From Bradyrhizobium neotropicale (GTDB lineage: Bacteria > Pseudomonadota > Alphaproteobacteria > Rhizobiales > Xanthobacteraceae): 64,000 nucleotides of DNA. A program made the position numbers and the translations under genes. Of the stretch, positions 39,041 to 47,987 are shown one piece after another. Each line of letters opens with the position of its first letter. Within the stretch, counting starts at the first letter, position 1. A model generated the notes under the pieces. That model was not told the origin of the DNA, made no database searches, and saw only the letters and a program-made list of their open reading frames with translations. Where the stretch lies: the NCBI RefSeq assembly GCF_001641695.1, contig NZ_LSEF01000095.1:1-64000 (forward strand), read 5' to 3'.

Positions 39041-40213
39041 ATGACGACACTGACTTCCCGGGACCTTCTGCCTGAGGATGGAACGCGGGGGACGCTGGCA
39101 GGTCGCGTCTGGCTGCCGCAGGCGAACGGTCCGGCCGTGGTCGCCGTGCGCGGCGACGGCGTCTTCGATGTCACCGCCAGATTTCCGACCATCAGCGCGC
39201 TCTGCGAGGAGGACGATCCCGCCAAGGCGCTCAGCGCGACCAAGGGCGAGCGCATCGGCGATCTCGACGCGATCGTGGCCAACACGCCGCCGGATCAGCG
39301 CGATCGGCAGAAGCCGTGGCTGCTCGCGCCGGTCGATCTCCAGACGCTGAAGGCCGCCGGTGTCACCTTCGCCATCTCGATGCTGGAGCGCGTCATCGAG
39401 GAGCGGGCGAAGGGCAATCCGGCCTCGGCCGAAGCGATCCGGAAAGAAGTGACACGGCTGATCGGAGACGATCTGTCCAAGCTCAAGCCGGGCTCGGACC
39501 AGGCGATGCACTTGAAGCAGGTGCTGATCGAGCAGAACGCCTGGAGCCAGTATCTCGAAGTCGGTATCGGCCCCGATGCAGAGGTCTTCACCAAAGCGCC
39601 GACGTTGTCTTCGGTTGGCACCGGCATGGATGCCGGGCTGCATCCGAAGTCGACCTGGAACAATCCCGAGCCGGAGCTGGTGCTGTTCGTCTCCAGCCGC
39701 GGCAAGATTGTCGGCGGATCGCTCGGCAACGACGTCAATCTGCGCGACTTCGAGGGACGCTCGGCGCTGCTCTTGTCGAAAGCCAAGGACAACAACGCGT
39801 CCTGTTCGATCGGGCCGTTGCTGCGCCTGTTCGACGACAGCTTCTCGCTTGACGACGCGCGCAAGCTCGACATCAGCCTCAACGTGAAGGGCCAGGACGG
39901 CTTTGTCCTCAACGGCCATTCCTCGATCAGCAAGATCAGCCGTGATCCGACCGATCTCGTCGCGCAGACGATCGGCAAGGTCCATCAATATCCCGATGGC
40001 TTCGTGCTGTTCCTCGGGACGATGTTCGCGCCGGTCGAGGATCGCGATGCGCCGGGGCAGGGCTTCACCCACAAGCCCGACGACATCGTCACGATCGCAG
40101 CGCCTCAACTCGGCAAGCTCGTCAACCGCATGCGCGGCAGCGACGAGTGCGAGCCCTGGACCTTCGGCATCGGCGCGCTCATGAAGAACCTCGCGCAGCG
40201 GAAGCTGATCTAG
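39041..40213 (+). CDS. FAH-family enzyme, 2-keto-3-deoxypentonate dehydratase-like
   Basis: This 390-residue protein belongs to the fumarylacetoacetate hydrolase superfamily. Metal-binding acidic residues lie in NNPEPELVLFV and NDVNLRDFEGRS. The stretches SALLLSKAKDNNASCSIGP and HQYPDGFVLFLGTMFAP resemble the XylX-type 2-keto-3-deoxy-D-xylonate / L-arabinonate dehydratases, which make 2-oxoglutarate semialdehyde. The neighbouring sugar dehydrogenase, lactonase and importer genes support a sugar-acid role. ATG 39041 with GAGGAC upstream is preferred over the longer frame from 38969. Simple hydrolase activity cannot be excluded. Confidence 0.75.
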   Translation: MTTLTSRDLLPEDGTRGTLAGRVWLPQANGPAVVAVRGDGVFDVTARFPTISALCEEDDPAKALSATKGERIGDLDAIVANTPPDQRDRQKPWLLAPVDLQTLKAAGVTFAISMLERVIEERAKGNPASAEAIRKEVTRLIGDDLSKLKPGSDQAMHLKQVLIEQNAWSQYLEVGIGPDAEVFTKAPTLSSVGTGMDAGLHPKSTWNNPEPELVLFVSSRGKIVGGSLGNDVNLRDFEGRSALLLSKAKDNNASCSIGPLLRLFDDSFSLDDARKLDISLNVKGQDGFVLNGHSSISKISRDPTDLVAQTIGKVHQYPDGFVLFLGTMFAPVEDRDAPGQGFTHKPDDIVTIAAPQLGKLVNRMRGSDECEPWTFGIGALMKNLAQRKLI

Positions 40214-40250
40214 CGCTGCATCTCTGCGCCAAAGCGAATTTGCAGAAGGC

Positions 40251-40374
40251 CGTCATGCCCGGGCTTGTCCCGGGCATCCACATTCTTTGTGCCGGCGTGG
40301 CAAGGCGTGGATGGCCGGGACATAGGCGAGCGGAAGCGACGCCGTCCTTCGGACGGCTATGCCCGGCCATGACG
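40251..40374. repeat. Palindromic intergenic repeat, family 3
   Basis: The element begins CGTCATGCCCGGGCTTGTCC and ends GCCCGGCCATGACG, with inner hairpins (GTCCTTCGGAC). It fills part of the 407-base gap before the ytfQ-type gene. Confidence 0.75.
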
Positions 40375-40448
40375 ATGTGGCCGCCGGCCCGCACGCGTAT
40401 TTTCTTCATCTCCCCGTTGTATCCGCGGAACAAAATCGCGCTGAGCGT

Positions 40449-40511
40449 GTCATATGACCGTCCATCGGGCTCTCGCGCGCATCCAAGCAAATAGTCAAAT
40501 AATATGACTAT
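40449..40511. promoter_or_regulatory. Candidate operators upstream of the sugar importer
   Basis: Two palindromes lie here: GTCATATGAC (40449-40458) and ATAGTCA with TGACTAT separated by seven A/T bases (40491-40511). The second is AT-rich in a GC-rich genome and lies 110 bases before the importer start. Both contain GTCA/TGAC arms and could bind the FadR-type regulator encoded at 45209. Confidence 0.45.
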
Positions 40512-40620
40512 ACGGAACCAAACTTCCATGAAATAGTGCCTTCCGTCGCCCTCAAGGGGCGCCCTGCGGTGCCATGTTACCAAATAGGCGCCCGGGATAA
40601 ACTTTTGGGAGACACGCCTG

Positions 40621-41586
40621 ATGACCCTTAAAGCCCTCTTTGCGGCAACTGCCACCGGTGCGCTGCTGCTCGCGCTGCCAGCCAGCGCCGCCCAGCTCAC
40701 CATCGGCTTCTCGCAGATCGGATCGGAATCCGGCTGGCGCGCGGCCGAGACCTCGGTCTCCAAGCAGGAAGCCGCCAAGCGAAAGGTCAATCTCAAGATC
40801 GCCGACGCCCAGCAGAAGCAGGAGAACCAGATCAAGGCGATCCGCTCCTTCATCGCGCAGAACGTCGATGCGATCTTCCTTGCGCCCGTGGTCTCGACCG
40901 GCTGGGACGCGGTGCTGAAGGAAGCCAAGGAGGCGAAGATCCCGGTCGTGCTGCTCGACCGCGATATCGATCCCTCCGGCAAGGACCTCTATCTCACCGC
41001 CGTGACCTCGGACAGCGTGCACGAAGGCGAGGTCGCCGGCGACTGGCTGGCCAAAACCGTCGGCGCGAAGGCCTGCAACATTGTCGAACTGCAGGGCACG
41101 GTCGGCGCCAGCGTCGCCACCAACCGCAAGAAGGGCTTTGACACCGCGATCGCCAAGCATCCGAACCTGAAGGTGGTGCGCAGCCAGACCGGCGACTTCA
41201 CCCGCGCCAAAGGCAAGGAGGTGATGGAAAGCTTCATCAAGGCTGAAGGCGGCGGCAAGTCGATCTGCGCGGTCTATGCGCACAACGACGACATGATGGT
41301 CGGCGCGATCCAGGCGATGAAGGAGGCCGGCCTGAAGCCCGGCAAGGACATCCTCACCGTCTCGATCGACGCGGTTCCCGACATCTTCAAGGCGATGGTC
41401 GCCGGCGAAGCGAACGCCACCGTGGAGCTGACGCCGAACATGGCGGGCCCCGCGCTCGATGCCGTCGCCGCCTTCAAGGACAAGGGCACCGTTCCGCAGA
41501 AGTGGATCCAAACCGAGTCGAAGCTCTATACCGCCGCCGACGATCCGCAGAAGATCTACGACAGCAAGAAGGGCCTCGGTTACTGA
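40621..41586 (+). CDS. ytfQ: Sugar ABC transporter substrate-binding protein, YtfQ type
   Basis: This 321-residue periplasmic protein has a signal peptide (about 1-23, ending ASAA) and a type I sugar-binding fold: TIGFSQIGSESGWRAAE, VDAIFLAPVVSTGWDAVL, and VVLLDRDIDPSG. This pattern is that of YtfQ, the galactofuranose-binding protein of E. coli, and of homologues assigned to L-arabinose in Shewanella. The downstream dehydrogenase suggests L-arabinose or galactose as substrate. A hairpin follows before the ATPase gene. Confidence 0.88.
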   Translation: MTLKALFAATATGALLLALPASAAQLTIGFSQIGSESGWRAAETSVSKQEAAKRKVNLKIADAQQKQENQIKAIRSFIAQNVDAIFLAPVVSTGWDAVLKEAKEAKIPVVLLDRDIDPSGKDLYLTAVTSDSVHEGEVAGDWLAKTVGAKACNIVELQGTVGASVATNRKKGFDTAIAKHPNLKVVRSQTGDFTRAKGKEVMESFIKAEGGGKSICAVYAHNDDMMVGAIQAMKEAGLKPGKDILTVSIDAVPDIFKAMVAGEANATVELTPNMAGPALDAVAAFKDKGTVPQKWIQTESKLYTAADDPQKIYDSKKGLGY

Positions 41587-41594
41587 GGCGGGAC

Positions 41595-41624
41595 GCGCCG
41601 TCGGGATAAAACATCCGACGGCGC
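41595..41624 (+). terminator. Hairpin between ytfQ-type and ytfR-type genes
   Basis: A perfect 10-bp stem (GCGCCGTCGG with CCGACGGCGC) with a 10-base loop starts nine bases past the stop. It is probably a partial terminator or 3-prime stabiliser that favours binding-protein expression. Confidence 0.6.
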
Positions 41625-41701
41625 CCCCTTCGAATCCGCTGTGCGAACGAATAGGCTGGGTGTCCGCGTCATAAGCGGGCCCCCGCGGGAGTGACGTCGC
41701 T

Positions 41702-43246
41702 ATGGAGAACAGCCTCGATCCTGCTCCGCCGCTCCTGGAGGTGTGCGGGATCAGCAAGAGTTTTGGTGCGGTGCGCGCGTTGCAGGAGGTCGACTTCACG
41801 CTGCGTGCCGGTGAGATCCATGCGTTGCTCGGCGAGAATGGCGCTGGCAAATCCACGCTGATCAAGGTCATCACTGGCGTGTTCCCGCGCGATGGCGGCA
41901 TCGTCCGGCTCGGTGGCGAAGAGGTTGCGCCGCGCTCGGCCAAGGCGGCGCTACAGGCCGGCATCGCCACCGTCTACCAAGAGGTCAATCTGCTGCCGAA
42001 CCTTTCGGTGGCACAGAACCTGTTCCTCGACCGCCAGCCGATGCGCTTCGGCATCGTGCGCGAGGCCGAAATGCGGCGGCGCGCGAAAGCACTGCTTGCG
42101 GGATTCGGCCTCGATATCGACGTCGCCGCGCCGCTCGGCAGCTATTCCGTCGCCGTGCAGCATGTCACGGCCATCGCGCGCGCCGTCGATCTGTCCGCGC
42201 GCGTGCTGATCCTTGACGAGCCGACTGCGAGCCTCGACCGCCACGAGGTCGATATCCTCTTTGGCATCATGCGCCAGCTTGCCGGCCGCGGCATCGGCAT
42301 CGTTTTCGTCAGCCATTTCCTCGACCAGGTCTACGAGATTTCAGACCGCATCACGGTGCTGCGCAACGGGCGCCTCGTCGGCGAGCGCGAGACCGCATCG
42401 CTGCCGCGCCTCGAGCTGATCCGGATGATGCTCGGCCGCGAGCTTGCGGAGACGACCAGTGAGCGAGCGTCGGCAGGTGAGCATAAAGCGCGCGAGGTCT
42501 GCGCGAGCTTCGAGAATTACGGCAAGGCCGGCTATGTCGCGCCGTTCAATCTCGAGCTGCGTCATGGCGAGGTCGTTGGTCTCGCCGGCCTGCTCGGATC
42601 GGGCCGGACCGAGACGGCGCGGCTGGTGTTCGGCGCCGAACGCGCCGATCGCGGGCAGGCGAAGGTGGAGGGCGCCTCAGTGCGGCTGCAGACGCCGCGC
42701 GACGGCGTGCGCCTCGGCTTTGGCTATTGCCCTGAGGAGCGCAAGACCGACGGCATCGTCGCCGATCTCACCGTGCGCGAGAACATCGTGCTGGCACTCC
42801 AGGCCAAGCGCGGCCTCTATCTGCCGCTGTCGCGCCGCGAGCAGGACGAGATCGCGCGCCGCTACATCAAGATGCTCGACATCCGCCCGGCCGATCCCGA
42901 GCGCCCAGTCGGCCTGTTGTCCGGCGGCAATCAGCAGAAGGTGCTGCTCGCGCGCTGGCTCGCGACCTCGCCGCGGCTCCTGGTGCTGGACGAGCCGACG
43001 CGCGGCATCGACGTCGGCGCACATGCCGAGATCATCCGCCTGATCCGCGAGCTCTGCGACGATGGTCTCGCGCTGCTCGTGATCTCCTCCGAGCTCGATG
43101 AGATCGTGACCTATTCCGACCGCGTGGTGGTCCTGCGCGACCGCGCCCATGTCGACGAGCTCACGGGCGAGGCGATCGACGTCAGCAACATTCTCGCGGC
43201 GATTGCGGCCGACGGTGCCACTGTTGCGCATGAGGGCAGGGCATGA
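41702..43246 (+). CDS. ytfR: Sugar ABC transporter ATP-binding protein, YtfR type
   Basis: This 514-residue protein holds two fused ABC domains, as usual for carbohydrate uptake (CUT2) transporters. The first has an intact Walker A (GENGAGKST) but a degenerate signature (GSYSVAVQHVTAIARA); the second has a degenerate Walker A (GLLGSGRTE) but an intact signature (LLSGGNQQKVLLARWL). Both have Walker B (LDEPT). It overlaps the first permease gene by four bases. Confidence 0.9.
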   Translation: MENSLDPAPPLLEVCGISKSFGAVRALQEVDFTLRAGEIHALLGENGAGKSTLIKVITGVFPRDGGIVRLGGEEVAPRSAKAALQAGIATVYQEVNLLPNLSVAQNLFLDRQPMRFGIVREAEMRRRAKALLAGFGLDIDVAAPLGSYSVAVQHVTAIARAVDLSARVLILDEPTASLDRHEVDILFGIMRQLAGRGIGIVFVSHFLDQVYEISDRITVLRNGRLVGERETASLPRLELIRMMLGRELAETTSERASAGEHKAREVCASFENYGKAGYVAPFNLELRHGEVVGLAGLLGSGRTETARLVFGAERADRGQAKVEGASVRLQTPRDGVRLGFGYCPEERKTDGIVADLTVRENIVLALQAKRGLYLPLSRREQDEIARRYIKMLDIRPADPERPVGLLSGGNQQKVLLARWLATSPRLLVLDEPTRGIDVGAHAEIIRLIRELCDDGLALLVISSELDEIVTYSDRVVVLRDRAHVDELTGEAIDVSNILAAIAADGATVAHEGRA

Positions 43247-44235
43247 CAGCGCTCCTGCCGCGCCGCGGCCTTGCCCAGATCCTTGCGCTGATCGTCATCT
43301 TGGCGGTCGATCGCGCGGTGTCGCCGCAATTCTTCGACCTGCGCCTCCAGGACGGGCGGCTGTTCGGCAGCCTGATCGACGTGCTCAATCGCGGTACGCC
43401 GGTGGCGCTGCTCTCGCTCGGCATGGTGCTGGTGATCGCGACCCGCGGCATCGATCTGTCGGTCGGTGCGGTCATGGCGATCTCGGGCGCGATCGCGGCG
43501 AGCCTCGCCGACAGTCACGGCCTGCCGATCGTGCTCGCGGCTGCGCTCGGCGCGGGCCTTCTCTGCGGCCTCTGGAACGGCTTTCTCGTCAGCGTGCTCG
43601 GGATGCAGCCGATCGTCGCGACGCTGATCCTGATGGTGGCCGGCCGCGGCATCGCCCAGCTCATCACCGAAGGCCGCATCGTGACGTTCAGCTCGCCCGA
43701 CTTGGTCTGGCTCGGCAATGGCGCGGTGCTCGGCGTGCCGGTGCCGGTCGCAATCGCGCTCGGCATGCTCATCCTCACCGGCGCGGTGGTACGCGGCTCG
43801 GCGCTCGGGCTCCTGATCGAGGCGACCGGTGGCAATGCGCGGGCGAGCGAGCTTGCCGGCGTCGGCACGCGCGCGATGATCATGGCCGTCTATGTCTGGT
43901 GCAGCATCTGCGCCGCGCTCGCCGGCGTGATCGCGGCTGCCGACATCATGGGGGCGGATGCCAACAATGCCGGCCTCTGGCTCGAGCTCGACGCCATCCT
44001 CGCGGTGGTGATCGGCGGCACCTCGCTGTTCGGGGGCCGCTTCAGTCTGGTGCTCGCCGTGCTCGGCGCACTGATCATCCAGACTATGAACACGGGCATC
44101 CTGCTGTCCGGTTACCCGCCGGAGTTCAATTTGCTGGTCAAGGCGGTGGTGGTGCTCGCGGTACTGCTGCTGCAATCGCCGAAACTGTCGGGCTTTGGCA
44201 GCATCGTCGCGCGGCTGCGGAGGACGAAAGCATGA
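43243..44235 (+). CDS. ytfT: Sugar ABC transporter permease, YtfT type
   Basis: This 330-residue CUT2 permease has about nine hydrophobic segments and the family motif VIATRGIDLSVGAVMAISGA. It overlaps both the ATPase and the second permease gene by four bases. The two different permeases, rather than one homodimer, are typical of the YtfT-YjfF subgroup. Confidence 0.9.
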   Translation: MTALLPRRGLAQILALIVILAVDRAVSPQFFDLRLQDGRLFGSLIDVLNRGTPVALLSLGMVLVIATRGIDLSVGAVMAISGAIAASLADSHGLPIVLAAALGAGLLCGLWNGFLVSVLGMQPIVATLILMVAGRGIAQLITEGRIVTFSSPDLVWLGNGAVLGVPVPVAIALGMLILTGAVVRGSALGLLIEATGGNARASELAGVGTRAMIMAVYVWCSICAALAGVIAAADIMGADANNAGLWLELDAILAVVIGGTSLFGGRFSLVLAVLGALIIQTMNTGILLSGYPPEFNLLVKAVVVLAVLLLQSPKLSGFGSIVARLRRTKA

Positions 44236-45212
44236 GAGGCCTGCCGCCCGTCCTCATCACGGCGATCGTGCTCGTCGCAGGCTTTGCGCTCTGCGCCGTT
44301 CAGTTTCCCAACATTGCCTCGACCCGCGTGGTCGGCAATCTCCTCACTGACAATGCCTTCCTCGGCATCGTCGCGATCGGCATGACCTTCGTCATCATCT
44401 CCGGCGGCATCGATCTCTCGGTCGGTTCGGTGATCGGCTTCACCACCGTGTTCGTTGCGCTCGCGATCGAGCGTTGGGGCGTGCCGCCGCTGGTCGCCTT
44501 CGTCGCTGTCCTCGCGCTCTCCGCCGCGTTCGGTGCGGCGATGGGCGCCGTCATTCATGTCTTTGATCTGCCGCCTTTCATCGTGACGCTGGCTGGGATG
44601 TTCCTGGCCCGCGGTGCAAGCTTTCTGCTCTCGACGGAATCGGTGCCGATCACCGCGCCGATCTACTCGACCGTGTCGGACTTCGCACTGCGATTGCCCG
44701 GCGGCGGGCGGTTGACGGCGATCGCGATCATCATGCTGGTGATCGTGCTCGGCGGCGCGCTGCTGCTGCATCTCACCCGGTTCGGCGCCAATGTCTACGC
44801 GCTCGGCGGCAGCCGGTCGACCGCGAGCCTGATGGGCGTTGCCGTGGGCAAGATGACGGTGAAGATCTACATGCTGTCGAGCCTCCTTGCAGGGATTGCC
44901 GGTATCGTCTTCTCCTTCTACACCAGCGCCGGCTATTCGCTCTCCGCCGTCGGTGTCGAGCTCGACACCATCGCGGCGGTGGTGATCGGCGGCACGCTGC
45001 TCACGGGCGGGCAGGGCTCGGTGATCGGCACCTTTCTCGGCGTGCTGATCCAGGGCCTGATCCAGACCTACATCAATTTCGACGGGACGCTGTCGAGCTG
45101 GTGGACCAAGATCGCGACCGGCGTGCTGCTGTTCGCGTTCATCGCCTTGCAGCAGGGATTGGTCGCGCTCGCGCGCCGGCCGGTCGCCAGGAGTGCAGGA
45201 GCTGCCTCATGA
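44232..45212 (+). CDS. yjfF: Sugar ABC transporter permease, YjfF type
   Basis: This 326-residue CUT2 permease has about nine hydrophobic segments, the motif FVIISGGIDLSVGSVIGF and GVELDTIAAVVIGGTLLTGG. It starts with ATG 44232 overlapping the previous stop, and its own stop overlaps the regulator start by four bases, so transport and regulation are coupled. Confidence 0.9.
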   Translation: MRGLPPVLITAIVLVAGFALCAVQFPNIASTRVVGNLLTDNAFLGIVAIGMTFVIISGGIDLSVGSVIGFTTVFVALAIERWGVPPLVAFVAVLALSAAFGAAMGAVIHVFDLPPFIVTLAGMFLARGASFLLSTESVPITAPIYSTVSDFALRLPGGGRLTAIAIIMLVIVLGGALLLHLTRFGANVYALGGSRSTASLMGVAVGKMTVKIYMLSSLLAGIAGIVFSFYTSAGYSLSAVGVELDTIAAVVIGGTLLTGGQGSVIGTFLGVLIQGLIQTYINFDGTLSSWWTKIATGVLLFAFIALQQGLVALARRPVARSAGAAS

Positions 45213-45985
45213 CTTCGCGCATCGTGGTGATCCCGACGCGGCGGGCGCATTCCAACCATGCGGAAGTGGCCCGCTCGATCGGCGTCGACATCATCGCCGG
45301 CCGCTACGCGGAGGGGACGCGGCTGCCGGGCGATGCTGAGATGATCGCAATGTTCGGCGTATCGCGGCCGGTGCTGCGGGAGAGCGTGAAGACGTTGGTC
45401 GCCAAGGGTCTGCTCACCACCAAGGCGCGGGTCGGAACCGTCGTGCGCGAGCGCGGCGCCTGGAACATGTTCGACGCCGACGTGCTGGCCTGGCATCTCG
45501 ACGCCGGCATCGACAAGCGTTTCCTGAACGACCTCGCCGAAATTCGTCTCGCGGTCGAGCCGCGGGCGGCGATGCTCGCGGCCGCGCAGCGGTCGGAGCA
45601 GGACATCGCCGATCTCAGGCGCAGCATGGAGCGCATGCGGATTGAAGCCTCCGATTCCGTCGGCTTCGCCGACGCCGACCTCGCGCTGCACGTCGCGGTG
45701 GCGCGCGCATCGGGCAATCTGTTCATGCGCTCGATCGGCCACGTCATCGAGGCCGCTCTGCGCGCCTCGTTCCTCCTGAGCGCGCCGGTCGAGCCGGAAG
45801 ACCGCGACACCGTGCTGCTCTGGCACCAGAAGATCGTCGATGCGATCGCGGCGGGCGATGCCGACGCCGCCTCGGAGGCGATGATCTTCGTCATTCACAA
45901 CGGCATGCATCGCCACGAGGGCACGGTGATCGAGACCGCACCGGCCGAGGCGCTGCCATCCGAGGAATCCGGAGAGAGATCGTGA
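45209..45985 (+). CDS. FadR-subfamily GntR regulator of the sugar genes
   Basis: This 258-residue regulator has a winged helix (GTRLPGDAEMIAMFGVSRPVLRESVKTLVAKGLL) and an FCD domain with metal-site residues (DADLALHVAVARASGN). It lies between the importer and the catabolic genes with four-base overlaps on both sides. FCD regulators of this kind sense sugar acids or related catabolites, for example in galactonate or gluconate operons. Palindromes at 40449-40511 are candidate sites. Confidence 0.87.
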   Translation: MTSRIVVIPTRRAHSNHAEVARSIGVDIIAGRYAEGTRLPGDAEMIAMFGVSRPVLRESVKTLVAKGLLTTKARVGTVVRERGAWNMFDADVLAWHLDAGIDKRFLNDLAEIRLAVEPRAAMLAAAQRSEQDIADLRRSMERMRIEASDSVGFADADLALHVAVARASGNLFMRSIGHVIEAALRASFLLSAPVEPEDRDTVLLWHQKIVDAIAAGDADAASEAMIFVIHNGMHRHEGTVIETAPAEALPSEESGERS

Positions 45986-46908
45986 CCGAACTTCGTATCG
46001 CCATCGTCGGCTTCGGCAAGATCGCGCGTGACCAGCATGTCGGCGCGATCTCGGCCACCCCGGGCGCGACGCTTGCCGCCATCGCGAGCCGCAACGCCTC
46101 GCTGCCTGGTCTGCCGCATTTTGCCACCATCGAGGAATTGCTGGAGAAGGGACCGCCGATCGACGCGGTGTCGCTCTGCACCCCGCCGCAGGTCCGGCGC
46201 GCCCAGGCCGCCGCGGCGCTCGCCGCCGGCAAGCACGTGATGCTGGAAAAGCCACCCGGCACCGGCGTTGCCGAGCTCGATCCGCTGATCGCGATGGCTG
46301 CGGAGGCAAAGCGAACGCTGTTTGCGACCTGGCACTCGCGCTATGCCCCGGCGGTCGAACCGGCGCGGCAATGGCTCGCCGCGCGCCGCATCACCTCCGT
46401 CCACATCAGTTGGAAAGAAGACGTGCGCGTCTGGCATCCCGGGCAGGGCTGGATCTGGGAACCGGGGGGGCTCGGCGTGTTCGATCCCGGCATCAACGCG
46501 CTGTCGATCCTGACCCGCATCCTGCCCAAGCCTGTGTTCGTGACGGCGGCCGAGCTTGCCTTCCCGGCCAACTGCCAGGCGCCGATCGCTGCGAACCTGA
46601 CGCTGACCGACATCCGCGGCCTGCCGGTTACCGCCGAGTTCGACTTTCGCCAGACCGGACCGCAGAGCTGGGATATCGTCGTGGAAACAGACCAGGGCCG
46701 GATGACATTGTCCGGCGGTGGCGCGCGTATGGTCGTCGACGGCAAGGTCATTGCCGAGGCGCCCGATGAGGAATATCGCGGACTCTACCGGCGCTTCGTC
46801 GATCTCACAGCGATCGGCGCAAGCGACGTCGACCTGGCGCCGCTTCGTCTCGTCGCCGACGCCTTCCTGCTCGGCAAGCGCACCATCGTCGAACCGTTTG
46901 TGGATTGA
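45982..46908 (+). CDS. Aldose 1-dehydrogenase, L-arabinose/D-galactose type (Gfo/Idh/MocA family)
   Basis: This 308-residue NAD(P)-dependent enzyme oxidises an aldose at C1 to the lactone. The N-terminal motif IAIVGFGKIARDQHVGAI, the EKPPG motif (HVMLEKPPGTG), and the segment WKEDVRVWHPGQGWIWEPGG closely resemble the L-arabinose 1-dehydrogenase of Azospirillum brasilense, which also uses D-galactose. The latter segment and LGVFDPGINALSILTRILP are very distinctive. It is followed by a mutarotase and a lactonase, the expected partners. Length matches the Azospirillum enzyme. Confidence 0.82.
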   Translation: MTELRIAIVGFGKIARDQHVGAISATPGATLAAIASRNASLPGLPHFATIEELLEKGPPIDAVSLCTPPQVRRAQAAAALAAGKHVMLEKPPGTGVAELDPLIAMAAEAKRTLFATWHSRYAPAVEPARQWLAARRITSVHISWKEDVRVWHPGQGWIWEPGGLGVFDPGINALSILTRILPKPVFVTAAELAFPANCQAPIAANLTLTDIRGLPVTAEFDFRQTGPQSWDIVVETDQGRMTLSGGGARMVVDGKVIAEAPDEEYRGLYRRFVDLTAIGASDVDLAPLRLVADAFLLGKRTIVEPFVD

Positions 46909-46910
46909 AC

Positions 46911-47987
46911 ATGGCGGCCTCAAAAATCGCAAAAGACGTTTTCGGAGCGCTGCCGGATGGCCGCAACGTCGAACGCATCGTGCTGCGCGGGGCTGGCGGG
47001 TTCGAGGCGCGCATTATCACCCACGGCGCGGTGCTGCAGGCGCTGATCGCGCCGGACGCGACGGGCGGTCACGACGACGTCGTGCTCGGCCATGACGCGT
47101 TCGCCGGTTATCTCGTCGAACGGAAGTTTTTTGGCGCGACGGTCGGCCGCTATGCCAACCGTATCGCCAAGGGACGTTTTTCGCTTGACGGCGAAACGGT
47201 GCAGCTTCCCGTCAACAACGGTCCGAATGCGCTGCATGGCGGCTTGGACGGATTTGATCGGAAGCTCTGGGAGATTGCCGAGATCGACGAGGGCGCGGAG
47301 CCCGCGGTTACGCTCACCTATGTCAGCGCGCCTGGCGAGGAGAACTATCCCGGACGGCTCGATGTGCGCCTGACCTATCGCGTCACCGGCCCGACCGAGC
47401 TGTCGCTGAGCATGGAGGCGCGGACGGACCGGCCGACCATCGTCAACCTGACCAATCACAGCTTCTTCAATCTGGAAGGCGCGACGTCGGGCACGCCGAT
47501 CCTCGACCACCTGCTGACGGTCGCGGCCGAGCATTTTCTCGCGATCGATCCGACCGCAATTCCGCTGCCCGAGCCGCCGCGGGCGGTCGCCGGAACGCCC
47601 TTCGACTTTCGCACGGCAAGACCGGTGGGCGAGCGCATCCGCGAGAACGATCAGCAACTGCGCAACGGCAAGGGCTACGACCACACCTACTGCCTTACGC
47701 GCGACGGCAAGCTTCGTCTTGCGGCACGGCTGGAGGCGCCTCGCTCGGGGCGTGTCATGGAGCTCTTCACCGATCAGCCCGGTCTTCAGGTCTATTCCGG
47801 CAACTATCTCGACGGCACGATTGCGGGGAAGGACGGCAAGCTCTACCGGCAGTCGGACGCCATGTGTCTCGAGCCGCACATCTGGCCGGACGCGCCGAAC
47901 CGGCCGGATTTTCCGAGCCCGCGCCTTGCGCCGGACGAAGTCTATCGGCATCACACGGTCTATCGGTTTGCTGTGAGGTCGCCATGA
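46911..47987 (+). CDS. galM: Aldose 1-epimerase (mutarotase)
   Basis: This 358-residue enzyme interconverts alpha and beta anomers of aldoses. The GalM signatures are present: FFGATVGRYANRIAKGRF, NNGPNALHGG, NLTNHSFFNLEG with the catalytic His, and VYSGNYLDG. The catalytic glutamate is probably in the MCLEPHIWPDAPN segment. It starts two bases after the dehydrogenase stop and overlaps the lactonase gene by four bases. Confidence 0.92.
   Translation: MAASKIAKDVFGALPDGRNVERIVLRGAGGFEARIITHGAVLQALIAPDATGGHDDVVLGHDAFAGYLVERKFFGATVGRYANRIAKGRFSLDGETVQLPVNNGPNALHGGLDGFDRKLWEIAEIDEGAEPAVTLTYVSAPGEENYPGRLDVRLTYRVTGPTELSLSMEARTDRPTIVNLTNHSFFNLEGATSGTPILDHLLTVAAEHFLAIDPTAIPLPEPPRAVAGTPFDFRTARPVGERIRENDQQLRNGKGYDHTYCLTRDGKLRLAARLEAPRSGRVMELFTDQPGLQVYSGNYLDGTIAGKDGKLYRQSDAMCLEPHIWPDAPNRPDFPSPRLAPDEVYRHHTVYRFAVRSP

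Noticed and set aside
39041..40213. gguC assignment for the FAH-family gene
   Set aside because: It is not adjacent to gguB, is longer, and its motifs resemble deoxypentonate dehydratases more than GguC.
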